Positions 6,297 through 14,070 of a DNA stretch of 18,015 nt are shown one piece after another; the stretch's first letter is position 1; each line of letters begins with the position of its first letter. Both the position numbers and the translations under genes were made by a program. Origin of the DNA: a bacterium (GTDB lineage: Bacteria > UBP18 > UBA7526). Below the pieces are notes generated by a model, which saw only the letters and a program-made list of their open reading frames with translations, was not told the DNA's origin and ran no database searches. Where the stretch lies: positions 1 to 18,015 of the forward strand of contig JAUXAI010000020.1 in NCBI GenBank assembly GCA_030619985.1, written 5' to 3'.

Positions 6297-7469
6297 ATGG
6301 CTAAAGAAGAAAGAAAACTTAATGTCTTTGAAAAATATCTTACTTTCTGGGTTTTGTTATGCATTGGTGCCGGCATTATTATTGGTAAAGTTGCACCGAA
6401 TATGGCGAAATTTCTGGATGAACTAGCAATTTATGTTAAGGAAGCACCGGTAGTTTCCATTCCCATTGCCGTCTGTTTATTTTTTATGATGTATCCCATT
6501 ATGATTAAGATAGATTTTGCCGAGGTACTTAAAGCCGGGAAATCTCCCAAGCCAGTAGGATTAACCTTATTTGCCAACTGGGCTGTTAAGCCATTTACTA
6601 TGTATGCTATCTCTCTTTTCTTTCTCGGGTTTCTTTTCAAGAAATTTATTGGAACCAACGCAGTTGATTATGTCAAACTACCACCCGGTGCTACCGGTTG
6701 GATAGTGGGAGCGATTCATGGTGCGGGCACTGTTGTTGTGCATAACGGATTGAAAATGCTTGAGATTCCACTGTGGAGGAGTTATCTTGCCGGATGTATT
6801 CTTCTGGGGATTGCCCCCTGCACGGCAATGGTTCTCGTCTGGGGCTTTCTGGCAAAAGGTAATGACGGACATACCCTGGTTATGGTAGCAATAAATTCTC
6901 TAACAATGCTCCTTCTCTATGGGCCTCTTGGTGGATTTTTACTTGGTATAGGCAGATTACCTGTTCCCTGGCAGGCATTATTACTTTCCATCAGTATCTA
7001 TGTTGCCCTACCCCTTGTTGCCGGATATTTTTCAAGAAAATGGATAATAAAGGTAAAAGGTGAAGGGTGGTTCAGGGAGAAATTTTTACATCTACTCACA
7101 CCAGTATCAATTATTGCACTTTTATTTACTCTTGTTTTACTCTTTTCATTTAAAGGTAACATAATTTTAACCAAACCCCTCACTATCCTATGGATAGCTA
7201 TCCCGCTTTTCATTCAGACGAATCTTATATTCTGGCTCACTTATGGACTGGCAAGAATTCTTAAACTCCAGTATGAAGATGCCGCACCCTCTGCCATGAT
7301 CGGGGCCAGCAATCATTTTGAAGTAGCCATTGCTACCGCCACGATGTTGTTTGGATTATCTTCGGGAGCAGCCCTGGCAACAGTTGTGGGGGTGCTCATT
7401 GAAGTTCCGGTGATGTTAATGCTGGTGAAGATATGTCTAAGAACAAAGTATTTTTTCGTTAAAATTTAG
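6297..7469 (+). CDS. acr3: ACR3-family arsenite efflux permease
   Basis: A 390-residue membrane protein with about ten helices and ACR3 signatures: [31 protein letters not shown], the essential cysteine in [15 protein letters not shown] (C175), [16 protein letters not shown], and [20 protein letters not shown] containing the conserved Glu. ACR3 exports As(III) using the proton gradient. The loop between helix 4 and helix 5 (about 115-160, with a [20 protein letters not shown] stretch) is longer than the short linker I recall from better-known ACR3 proteins. No arsC or arsA is visible, so the unit is a minimal arsR-acr3 pair. No strong ribosome site was seen. The gene looks less purine-biased than its neighbours, which may point to separate acquisition (weak inference). 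Confidence 0.93.
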   Translation: MAKEERKLNVFEKYLTFWVLLCIGAGIIIGKVAPNMAKFLDELAIYVKEAPVVSIPIAVCLFFMMYPIMIKIDFAEVLKAGKSPKPVGLTLFANWAVKPFTMYAISLFFLGFLFKKFIGTNAVDYVKLPPGATGWIVGAIHGAGTVVVHNGLKMLEIPLWRSYLAGCILLGIAPCTAMVLVWGFLAKGNDGHTLVMVAINSLTMLLLYGPLGGFLLGIGRLPVPWQALLLSISIYVALPLVAGYFSRKWIIKVKGEGWFREKFLHLLTPVSIIALLFTLVLLFSFKGNIILTKPLTILWIAIPLFIQTNLIFWLTYGLARILKLQYEDAAPSAMIGASNHFEVAIATATMLFGLSSGAALATVVGVLIEVPVMLMLVKICLRTKYFFVKI

Positions 7470-7565
7470 GTGATTATAAAATATCTAACATCAGTGTTTA
7501 ATATCTAGTACTAAATCCAATCTAATAGCACACTATCACTCTTCGCCGCTAGAGAATGAATTAGG

Positions 7566-7594
7566 GCAGGAGCTTTAAAAAGCTCCTGCTTTTT
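7566..7594 (+). terminator. Rho-independent terminator after ACR3
   Basis: GCAGGAGCTTT (7566-7576) and AAAGCTCCTGC (7579-7589) are perfect inverted copies, realistically a 9-bp GC-rich stem with a small A-rich loop, followed by TTTTT (7590-7594) and further T runs. It closes the arsenic unit. Confidence 0.88.
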
Positions 7595-7621
7595 GTGTTT
7601 TTGAGGATATTGTGCTAAAAT
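7593..7621 (+). promoter_or_regulatory. Weak candidate promoter upstream of mfd
   Basis: TGCTAAAAT (7613-7621) is an extended -10 element (TGNTAAAAT). The hexamer 17 bases upstream, TTGTGT (7593-7598), matches three of six consensus bases. mfd needs a promoter after the ACR3 terminator, but this one is tentative. Confidence 0.25.
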
Positions 7622-7628
7622 TAAAGGT

Positions 7629-7725
7629 GATTTCTGAAAAAATCAGAAATCTTTGATTACACTGATTAAAGACAAGATTATTCACCCCCTTAGATGCTTG
7701 CTATCTAACGGGGCAAGCAGATTAA
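7629..7725. repeat. Intergenic palindrome cluster before mfd
   Basis: The 287-base gap before mfd has, besides the terminator, a perfect 9-bp hairpin GATTTCTGA/TCAGAAATC (7629-7637, 7643-7651), an ATTACACTGATTAAAG word, and a second palindrome. In the latter CCCCTTAGAT (7686-7695) pairs with ATCTAACGGGG (7703-7713, one bulged G). TGCTTGC (7695-7701) can instead pair with GCAAGCA (7713-7719), a competing stem. It may be a mobile repeat unit or a leader structure; no coding sequence is seen here. Confidence 0.55.
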
Positions 7726-7756
7726 AACTTCAACAGCAAAATTAATGAGGATATAA

Positions 7757-10700
7757 ATGGATTTTGGTAAGTCAAAAGGATTAAAGAGAGTCTTAAACGA
7801 TTTAAAAAAGGGCGAGAAGGAAGTCAGAGTCTCTGGACTCTGGGGGAGTGCTAAGGCCCTTCTTCTTTCTTCTCTATCTAAGAAGTTATCTCACCCTATC
7901 TTAATTATTACTTCAGATGAAGAGAAGAGAATCGAGGTGGAAGAAGACCTTGGTATCTTTAGCACAGAAGTCCCTATTCTCTCCTTTCCTTCACAGGAGA
8001 TGAATAAAAGACTATTTTCTCTTTCCTCTCTTCTTTCTTCCACCGAGTTTCTTCTGGTAACGGATCGGAAAGTGCTTGAAGAGAAGATAATCTCACCGAA
8101 TGATTTCTTAAAATTTTCCTCTAAGATAAGGGTAAATGAAGACCTAAAACGGGAAAGATTTATTAAGGGATTGGTCTCTTCGGGATATGAGGGAACCCCT
8201 ATGATTGAAAGGAGGGGAGAATTCAGCATCCGGGGAGGGATCATAGATATCTGGTCATCCCAGGATGAGAATCCTCTAAGAATAGAGTTGCTCGGAGAAA
8301 GAATAGAGTCCCTGAGAAGGTTCGATCCTCTTACTCAGAGGTCAATTAAGAAGATAAAGGAAGCCCAGATTATTCCTTTTACCTCTCAGGGAAAGGCCAC
8401 CCTCTTCGACTATTTACCAAAGAATACCCTAATCGCCACAGAATCTCCGAACCATGCCTCATCGGCAGGTCGCCGAAGAGGCGACTCCGAACTCAAAACT
8501 CCGAACTATCAATTGCTTCGCTTCCTTCCTTTCTTCCAGGAAGGAGCGATTGATTTCGCTACCCAGCCTATGGAGAACTTCCATCGCAAGATCGATCTCT
8601 TAAGGGAAAGAATAAGAGAATGGCAGAGGGAAAATTATAGAATATTCATCTTTGCTGATAACCAGGGTCAAAAAGAAAGATACCTTGATCTCCTCAAAGA
8701 TTTGAAGGAATTGGAGATAAGGGTGGGCTCCCTCTCAGCTGGTTTCTTAGCCCCAGAGTTAAAATTAGCTATTCTTACAGATGAGGAGATATTCGGAAGA
8801 TATGGCCAGAGGAAGTATTTAGAGAAGTTTAGATATAAGGAAGGGGTTCCTATCTCTACCTTCTTTGAATTAGAAGAAGGAGACTATGTCGTCCATCAGG
8901 ATTATGGCATCGGAATCTATGAGGGTCTGAAGAGGTTGAAGGTGGGGGGAGGAGAGATGGACTTCTCATCTCTGAGATATGCCGGCGGGGATAGGCTCTA
9001 TATTCCTATAGATAAGAGTCACTTCGTCAGTAAATATATTGGAACAGAGGGTTATCGACCAAAGGTCTATAGATTGGGAGGGACTTCCTGGGAGAGGGTG
9101 AGAGAGAAGGTAAGGGAGAGGGTGAGAGAATTGGCAGAGGAACTTCTGAACCTCTATGCCTCAAGGAAGGCCTTTAAAGGTTACTCCTTTCCTAAAGATG
9201 ACCACTGGCAGATGGAGTTTGACTCTGCCTTCATCTATTCCGAGACCCCGGATCAGGCAAGGGCCATAGAAGAGGTGAAGAGGAATATGGAGGATCCCCA
9301 CCCCATGGATAGGCTAATCTGCGGAGATGTGGGATATGGAAAGACGGAGATCGCCATGCGGTCGGCCTTCAAGGCGGCCATAGATGGGAAACAGGCGGCA
9401 TTATTAACTCCCACTACTATCTTAGCAGAGCAGCACTATCGTACTTTCAGAGAGAGGTTCGCCGACTGGCCAGTGAGAATAGAGATGCTCTCCCGATTCC
9501 GGACCAAGACCGAGCAGGGGAAGATCATAAAGGATTTGAAGAAGGGACTGGTCGATATCATCATCGGAACCCACCGGCTCATCCAGAAGGACGTGGACTT
9601 CAAGGACCTGGGTTTGGTAATTATTTATGAGGAGCAAAGGTTTGGGGTGAGGCACAAAGAAAGGTTGAAAGCTTTGAGGAAGCTGGTTGATGTCTTGACC
9701 TTAAGTGCCACTCCCATTCCCCGGACACTACATCTTTCACTATCCGGGATCTGGGACATGAGTATTGTCAACACTCCACCAGAAGGAAGGCTCCCCATCG
9801 CTACCTATGTTACAGAGTATGATGAGAAGATAGTAAAGAGGGCCATTGAATTTGAACTCTTCCGAAAGGGACAGGTCTATTTCGTCCATAATAGAATAGA
9901 AAATATCCCTGGCTTAGCCAAGAGTTTAAAAAAGGTCTTTCCCAAGGCAAGGATTGCCATAGCCCATGGAAGGATGGCGGAAAGAGAATTAGAAGAGGTG
10001 ATGCTAAGGTTTGTGAGAAGAGAGATCGATATTTTAGTCTCTACGGTCATCGTGGAGTCTGGACTCGATATCCCGAATGTCAACACTCTCATCGTTAAGG
10101 ATGCCCAGGACTTCGGGCTTTCTACGCTCTATCAGCTGAGGGGTAGAGTGGGAAGGGGACGCAATAAGGCCTACGCCTACTTCTTCTATCCCAGGGGATA
10201 TCCCCTCTCTTCAGTTCAGACGAAGAGGCTGGCCACCATCTCCCACTTTACGGAATTGGGTTCTGGATTTAAGATCGCCATGAAGGATTTAGAAATCAGG
10301 GGAGCGGGAAACATCCTAGGTCCCGAGCAATCGGGTTATATCATGGAGGTGGGCTTTGACTTATACTGTAAGTTACTGGAAGAGGCGGTGGAGAGACTAA
10401 AGGGGAAGGAGCCTACTCCTTCCCTTCCTTCTCCCAAGATTACTCTGGATATTAAAGCCTATCTCCCCCAAGAATATATTCCAGATCAGACGCAAAGAAT
10501 TGTTTTTTATAAAAGGATGGCTTCTTCTCTAAAGGAAGAAGAGATTAAGGATTTAGAAGAGGAATTAAAGGATAGGTTCGGCCCTCTACCAGAAGAGGCA
10601 AAGAATCTATTAGGGATTATGGACTTGAAGATATTAGCCCAGAGGCTGGGAATTGTAGAGATCATTAAAGAAGGAGAAAGAGCAAGTTTGAAGTGGGAAA

Positions 10701-10828
10701 GAGGAATCCCCCCGAATATTAAAGACCTCATTAAAAGAAGGCTGCTCCAAAAAGAAAATGGAGTCTCTTTTCTCCTGAAAGGAAAGAGTATCAAAGCCCT
10801 GAAAAATATTTTGCAAAGACTCCTCTGA
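7757..10828 (+). CDS. mfd: Transcription-repair coupling factor Mfd
   Basis: A 1023-residue protein, a little shorter than E. coli Mfd (1148). In order: a UvrB-like N-terminal region (about 1-210, with RRGEFSIRGGIIDIWS), a linker region, the CarD-like RNA-polymerase-interacting domain starting GDYVVHQDYGIGIYEGLKRL (about 374-440), the helicase module with Walker A GDVGYGKTE (523-531), the EEQRFGVRHKERL box, LSATPIPRTL and the GRVGRGRNKAYAYFF arginine-finger motif, and the C-terminal TRCF domain. Mfd displaces stalled RNA polymerase and recruits UvrA. Two oddities: the first Asp of the DEEQ box is Tyr624 (codon TAT, 9626-9628), and residues about 230-251 are encoded by a hairpin plus ACTCCGAACT repeats. 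The ribosome site is TGAGGA, six bases ahead. Confidence 0.96.
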   Translation: MDFGKSKGLKRVLNDLKKGEKEVRVSGLWGSAKALLLSSLSKKLSHPILIITSDEEKRIEVEEDLGIFSTEVPILSFPSQEMNKRLFSLSSLLSSTEFLLVTDRKVLEEKIISPNDFLKFSSKIRVNEDLKRERFIKGLVSSGYEGTPMIERRGEFSIRGGIIDIWSSQDENPLRIELLGERIESLRRFDPLTQRSIKKIKEAQIIPFTSQGKATLFDYLPKNTLIATESPNHASSAGRRRGDSELKTPNYQLLRFLPFFQEGAIDFATQPMENFHRKIDLLRERIREWQRENYRIFIFADNQGQKERYLDLLKDLKELEIRVGSLSAGFLAPELKLAILTDEEIFGRYGQRKYLEKFRYKEGVPISTFFELEEGDYVVHQDYGIGIYEGLKRLKVGGGEMDFSSLRYAGGDRLYIPIDKSHFVSKYIGTEGYRPKVYRLGGTSWERVREKVRERVRELAEELLNLYASRKAFKGYSFPKDDHWQMEFDSAFIYSETPDQARAIEEVKRNMEDPHPMDRLICGDVGYGKTEIAMRSAFKAAIDGKQAALLTPTTILAEQHYRTFRERFADWPVRIEMLSRFRTKTEQGKIIKDLKKGLVDIIIGTHRLIQKDVDFKDLGLVIIYEEQRFGVRHKERLKALRKLVDVLTLSATPIPRTLHLSLSGIWDMSIVNTPPEGRLPIATYVTEYDEKIVKRAIEFELFRKGQVYFVHNRIENIPGLAKSLKKVFPKARIAIAHGRMAERELEEVMLRFVRREIDILVSTVIVESGLDIPNVNTLIVKDAQDFGLSTLYQLRGRVGRGRNKAYAYFFYPRGYPLSSVQTKRLATISHFTELGSGFKIAMKDLEIRGAGNILGPEQSGYIMEVGFDLYCKLLEEAVERLKGKEPTPSLPSPKITLDIKAYLPQEYIPDQTQRIVFYKRMASSLKEEEIKDLEEELKDRFGPLPEEAKNLLGIMDLKILAQRLGIVEIIKEGERASLKWERGIPPNIKDLIKRRLLQKENGVSFLLKGKSIKALKNILQRLL
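8444..8508. repeat. In-frame hairpin plus ACTCCGAACT repeat tract inside mfd
   Basis: GCCTCATCGGC (8456-8466) and GCCGAAGAGGC (8472-8482) form an 11-bp stem with one mismatch and a 5-base loop. Directly after it are two copies of ACTCCGAACT (8484-8493 and 8498-8507), and a related TCTCCGAACC (8444-8453) precedes it. The tract encodes the low-information segment HASSAGRRRGDSELKTPN between the N-terminal module and the following helices, in phase with the gene. Confidence 0.7.
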
Positions 10829-10854
10829 TATGTTAAACTATAGACGCCGATAGC

Positions 10855-10884
10855 CGCAGATTACAACGCAGATTAACGCAGATA
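10855..10884. repeat. CGCAGATTA word repeats in the mfd-ppiC gap
   Basis: CGCAGATTA occurs at 10855-10863 and 10867-10875, with a third degenerate copy CGCAGATA at 10877-10884. They fill most of the 77-base gap after mfd, just before the ribosome site of the next gene. No terminator is obvious after mfd. Confidence 0.65.
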
Positions 10885-10905
10885 CTGACAGAAAGGAGAG
10901 AATTA

Positions 10906-11811
10906 ATGACGAAAAAACTCTTTCTTATATGCTTAGTCTCTTTTCTTTTGATCTTTGGCTGCAGAAAAAGACCAGAGGAGAAGGGAATAGTTGCCCGGGT
11001 CAATAGGGAACCCATTACCTTAGAGGAGTTCAATAAGGCTTTCTTACCCTATTCTCCGAGTAGAGAGGAGATTCCCGCCCTAAAGAGAAGGGTTCTCGAT
11101 CAATTGATTGAGAAGAGGCTCAAGCTTCAGGAAGCGCGAAGGTTGGGATTGAGGGTTACTGATGAGGAGTTAAACCAGAGAATAAGGGAAACCATGGGTT
11201 CCTATCCCAAGAGTGAGTTCATTACTTTTTTAGCTAAGGAGAAGACGACCTTTGAGGAATGGAAGGAAAAAATAAGAGAGGATATCCTGATTGAGAAACT
11301 CATTACCTCCCAGGTCTATCTTCCCATAAAGGTGAGCGAGAAAGAAATTACTGCTTATTACCGGGAGCATCAAGACCAATTCGGGGAACCAAAGAAGTTC
11401 AGGATCCGCCAGATCTTGGCGGAGAGCCAAACGGAGGCAGAGGAGATTCTCAAGGCCTTGGGAAAGGGAGAAAGATTTGAGGAACTGGCCCGGGAGAAAT
11501 CTTTGAGTCCGGATAAAGAGCGGGGAGGGGATATGGGCTATTTCTCTAAGGAAGAGATGCTCGCTGAATGGGAGGAGGCGGTGGGTAAGCTTTCTCCGGG
11601 TGAGGTGAGCTATCCTGTAGAATCTCCCTATGGCTGGCACATCTTCAAGCTGGAAGAGATAAAATCCCCCCGGATACTGAGCTTGAAAGAAGCCAGAAAG
11701 GAGATTAAAGAGAAACTCCTCCTTGAGAGAAGAGAGAGAGCATTAAAGGAGTGGCTCTTGGGTCTCCGTGTCCGGGCAGAAATTGAGATCAATGAGGAAT
11801 TGCTTAGATAA
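10906..11811 (+). CDS. SurA/PrsA-like peptidyl-prolyl isomerase lipoprotein (PpiC family)
   Basis: A 301-residue exported foldase. The N-terminus MTKKLFLICLVSFLLIFGC has a lipoprotein signal with C19 as the probable lipidated residue. A SurA-type N-terminal chaperone region follows (VNREPITLEEFNKAF, VLDQLIEKRLKLQEARRLG). A parvulin domain lies at about 164-251, including KKFRIRQILAES, SLSPDKERGGDMGYF and YGWHIFKLEEI. Such proteins help outer-membrane or secreted proteins fold in the envelope. The start has a strong ribosome site, AAAGGAG (10892-10898), seven bases ahead. The next gene is a shorter paralogue, so the two probably arose by tandem duplication and divergence. PrsA versus SurA cannot be told from sequence alone. 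Confidence 0.9.
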   Translation: MTKKLFLICLVSFLLIFGCRKRPEEKGIVARVNREPITLEEFNKAFLPYSPSREEIPALKRRVLDQLIEKRLKLQEARRLGLRVTDEELNQRIRETMGSYPKSEFITFLAKEKTTFEEWKEKIREDILIEKLITSQVYLPIKVSEKEITAYYREHQDQFGEPKKFRIRQILAESQTEAEEILKALGKGERFEELAREKSLSPDKERGGDMGYFSKEEMLAEWEEAVGKLSPGEVSYPVESPYGWHIFKLEEIKSPRILSLKEARKEIKEKLLLERRERALKEWLLGLRVRAEIEINEELLR

Positions 11812-11828
11812 TAAAGGACATTGAAATA

Positions 11829-11896
11829 ATAAGCACCAAATTCCAAATAATAAATCACAAACAAATTCAAAATCACAATTACCAAATGTCCAAAAC
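11829..11896. repeat. CAAATTCCAAATAATAAA-type word repeats between the two PpiC genes
   Basis: The 130-base gap between the two foldase genes is filled by loose repeats of the ACCAAATTCCAAATAATAAA kind (CACAAACAAATTCAAAATCACAATTACCAAATGTCC). It is AT-rich and non-coding, a second word family distinct from the GC-containing ones. I see no clear promoter in it. Confidence 0.55.
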
Positions 11897-11952
11897 AAAG
11901 ACTGTTTTAGTCATTGTGTATTGTAATTTATATGTAAACGGTGAATAGGGCA

Positions 11953-12825
11953 ATGAACAAAAAATCTTTTCTATTTTTACTATTCTTGATGCTGGTTTTC
12001 GTCAGTTATTCTCAGGCAAAGATCGTGGAGCGTGTCGTTGCCCGGATAAACGATGAGATCATTACCCTCTCTGAACTGGAGGAGGCCTACCAGCAATTAA
12101 AGAGCGCTCTCCCTGAAGGGGAAAGAATGCCTTCTAAGGGGAAGCTGCTGAAGAGGATGATTGAGAACAAACTCCTTCTCCAGGAAGCAAAGAGAGAGGG
12201 GATTAAGGTATCAAAAGGAGAGATCCAGGAGAATATTGAGAGAGTGAAAGCAGGGTTTCTTTCTGAGAAGGCCTTTGAGATGGCCCTGGAACGAGAAGGA
12301 ATAAAGATAGAGGATCTGGAAAAAAGATATGAAGAAGAACTCATGATTAAAAAACTCATTGATAGAGAGGTGAAGCCCGAGGTTGAGGTAACAAAGAAAG
12401 AGATTAGAGACTATTATGAGAAGAACAAAGGAAGGTTTAGAGAAGAAGAGAAGGTGAAAATAAGACACGCTCTTTTTAAGGATTATTCTCAGGCTCGCAA
12501 GATACTGGAAGAGTTAAAGTCTGGGGCACCTTTTGAAGAGATAGTAAAGGAAGGATATCTGGGCTCTTTTAAAAGGGGCCAGCTTGATAGGAGAATTGAA
12601 GAGATAGCCTCTAGTCTGAAAAAGGGAGAGATAAGTTCGATAATTAAGACAGAGGCCGGCTATCATATCATCAAACTGGAGAAGAAAGAGAAAGCGAGAT
12701 TAAAGAAACTCTCTGAAGTAAGAGAGGAAATCAGGAATATTCTCTCCTCACAGAGGATGGAGAGGAAGCTTAAGGAATATCTGGAAGAACTAAAAGCAAA
12801 ACAGGAGATCGAAATCCGACTCTGA
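11953..12825 (+). CDS. SurA-like periplasmic foldase with shortened parvulin domain
   Basis: A 290-residue exported protein. A Sec signal peptide (MNKKSFLFLLFLMLVFVSYS, predicted cut after SQA, residue 22) is followed by KIVERVVARINDEIITLSEL, typical of SurA, and LLKRMIENKLLLQEAKREG. The parvulin region (about 165-250: EEKVKIRHALFKDYSQA to AGYHIIKLEK) lacks the stretch that in the upstream paralogue reads KSLSPDKERGGD, about nine residues. Catalytic PPIase activity may be lost while the chaperone role remains (inference). I chose ATG 11953; a GTG at 11941 in frame would add four residues. Neither has a good ribosome site. Confidence 0.85.
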   Translation: MNKKSFLFLLFLMLVFVSYSQAKIVERVVARINDEIITLSELEEAYQQLKSALPEGERMPSKGKLLKRMIENKLLLQEAKREGIKVSKGEIQENIERVKAGFLSEKAFEMALEREGIKIEDLEKRYEEELMIKKLIDREVKPEVEVTKKEIRDYYEKNKGRFREEEKVKIRHALFKDYSQARKILEELKSGAPFEEIVKEGYLGSFKRGQLDRRIEEIASSLKKGEISSIIKTEAGYHIIKLEKKEKARLKKLSEVREEIRNILSSQRMERKLKEYLEELKAKQEIEIRL

Positions 12826-12840
12826 TTGTAAAAAATAGCT

Positions 12841-12871
12841 AAGGAGAGCGGATGGAAGCTCTCTTTTTTTT
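12841..12871 (+). terminator. Rho-independent terminator after the second foldase gene
   Basis: AAGGAGAGC (12841-12849) pairs with GCTCTCTTT (12858-12866) in a 9-bp stem with one G-T pair and an 8-base loop, followed by a run of T ending at 12871. The ribosome site of pdxA (AAGGAG, 12877-12882) lies just beyond it. Confidence 0.8.
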
Positions 12872-12888
12872 CAGTTAAGGAGCTTTAG

Positions 12889-13896
12889 ATGATGGTTAAG
12901 CCAGTGATTGGGATTACTATGGGGGATGCAGCAGGGATTGGGCCAGAGATTATTATAAAGGCTTTAAGCGAAAAAGAGATTTATAAAATCTCCTCCCCAT
13001 TAGTCATCGGAGATGGGAAGGTGATAAGTTCGGAGTTAATAGTTCGGAGTTCGGAGTTAGAAATTAATTCTATTAGCAAAATAAGGGAGGCGAAATTTAA
13101 GTTTGGGATCATTAATCTGATAGATTTAAAAAACATCAAGATGGAAAGGCTTAAGATAGGAAAGGTTAATAAGATGGCTGCCAAAGCAGCAGTAGACTAT
13201 ATAAAGAAGGCGGTCTCTTTGGCAAAAGAGGGTGAGATCGACGCTATTACTACTGCTCCAGTAAATAAAAAAGGATTACAAAGGGCGGAATTTAGGTTTC
13301 TTGGTCATACAGAACTCTTAGCCCATCTTACCAAGACAAAGAATTATGCCATGATGCTTGTGGGTGGTCCCTTGAGGGTGGTCTTGGTAACCACTCATCT
13401 ACCTCTAAGTAAGGTAAGTTCCTCTTTGAGAAAAGAGAAGATTTATCAGACCATAGAATTGGCCTGGAATAATATGAAATATTTTGGGATAAAAAAACCG
13501 AGGGTTGGAGTGGCGGGTCTGAATCCTCATGCGGGAGAGGAAGGGTTGTTCGGCAAAGAGGAGAAAAAGTTTATTATCCCGGCAGTAAAAGAGGCAAAGA
13601 AGAAAGGAATAAAGGCAGAAGGACCTATTCCTCCAGATACTATCTTCCATCGTGCTCTAAAAGGCGAGTTTGACTGTGTGGTATGTATGTATCACGATCA
13701 AGGTCTAATCCCTTTGAAGATGCTTGCCTTTGATAGGGGGGTGAATGTAACTTTAGGCCTTCCCATTATCAGGACCTCTGTTGACCACGGAACAGCCTAC
13801 GAGATTGCAGGAAAGGGGGTGGCCAACCCCCAGAGCCTAATAGAAGCCATAAAATTAGCCGCAAAGCTAGCCAAAACAAGGAGCGGGAGGCAGTGA
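12889..13896 (+). CDS. pdxA: 4-hydroxythreonine-4-phosphate dehydrogenase PdxA
   Basis: A 335-residue member of the PdxA family. It opens with KPVIGITMGDAAGIGPEII. The metal-binding histidines fall at H170 (VTTHLPL), H214 (LNPHAGEEG) and H269 (MYHDQGLIPLK), matching H166, H211 and H266 of E. coli. The C-terminal motif is LGLPIIRTSVDHGTAYEIAG. PdxA oxidises 4-phosphohydroxy-L-threonine in the DXP-independent pyridoxal phosphate route. A PdxA2-type threonate role cannot be excluded without a tree. ATG at 12889 and ATG at 12892 both fit the ribosome site AAGGAG. Residues 47-58 (SSELIVRSSELE) are encoded by three copies of an AGTTCGGAGTT word, in a region that is normally variable. No other pdx gene is visible. 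Confidence 0.93.
   Translation: MMVKPVIGITMGDAAGIGPEIIIKALSEKEIYKISSPLVIGDGKVISSELIVRSSELEINSISKIREAKFKFGIINLIDLKNIKMERLKIGKVNKMAAKAAVDYIKKAVSLAKEGEIDAITTAPVNKKGLQRAEFRFLGHTELLAHLTKTKNYAMMLVGGPLRVVLVTTHLPLSKVSSSLRKEKIYQTIELAWNNMKYFGIKKPRVGVAGLNPHAGEEGLFGKEEKKFIIPAVKEAKKKGIKAEGPIPPDTIFHRALKGEFDCVVCMYHDQGLIPLKMLAFDRGVNVTLGLPIIRTSVDHGTAYEIAGKGVANPQSLIEAIKLAAKLAKTRSGRQ
13027..13058. repeat. In-frame AGTTCGGAGTT repeats inside pdxA
   Basis: Three copies of the 11-mer AGTTCGGAGTT occur at 13027-13037, 13041-13051 and 13048-13058, the last two overlapping by four bases. The word is the reverse complement of the AACTCCGAACT word in mfd, and a 12-base match (13039-13050 against 8498-8509) is exact. 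Confidence 0.75.
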
Positions 13897-14060
13897 ATCG
13901 GGAAAACGGGGAATCGGAGAAAGTGAGAAAGTGGGCAGGTGAGAGAATTTCCAATTGCCAATTCCTAATTTCCAATGATCTAAATTAGACATTGAACATT
14001 TAAGAATTGGACATTTTATTAGAAATTGGATATTAGATATTAGAAATTTAGCATATACGG
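13897..14060. repeat. Repeat-filled pdxA-rsmA gap (GAATCGG and CAATT/AATTGG words)
   Basis: The 174-base gap begins with GAATCGGGAAAACGGGGAATCGG, a GC-containing word pair that starts right at the pdxA stop. It continues with CCAATTGCCAATTCC and TTCCAATG words and then inverted versions (AAGAATTGG, AGAAATTGG), ending in TTAGATATTAG. It is non-coding as far as I can see. I saw no ribosome site for rsmA. Confidence 0.55.
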
Positions 14061-14070
14061 GTACCTTATT

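Noticed and set aside
11230-11640. Minus-strand ORF of 136 codons opposite the first foldase gene
   Set aside because: It lies fully within a gene supported by motifs, has no ribosome site I can defend, and its translation shows no family resemblance. The other antisense ORFs were rejected on the same grounds.
13985-14045. Promoter for rsmA in the repeat-filled gap
   Set aside because: TTGGAC and TATTAG-like words can be paired at about 18 bases, but they are part of the AATTGG/TATTAG repeats and carry no independent support.
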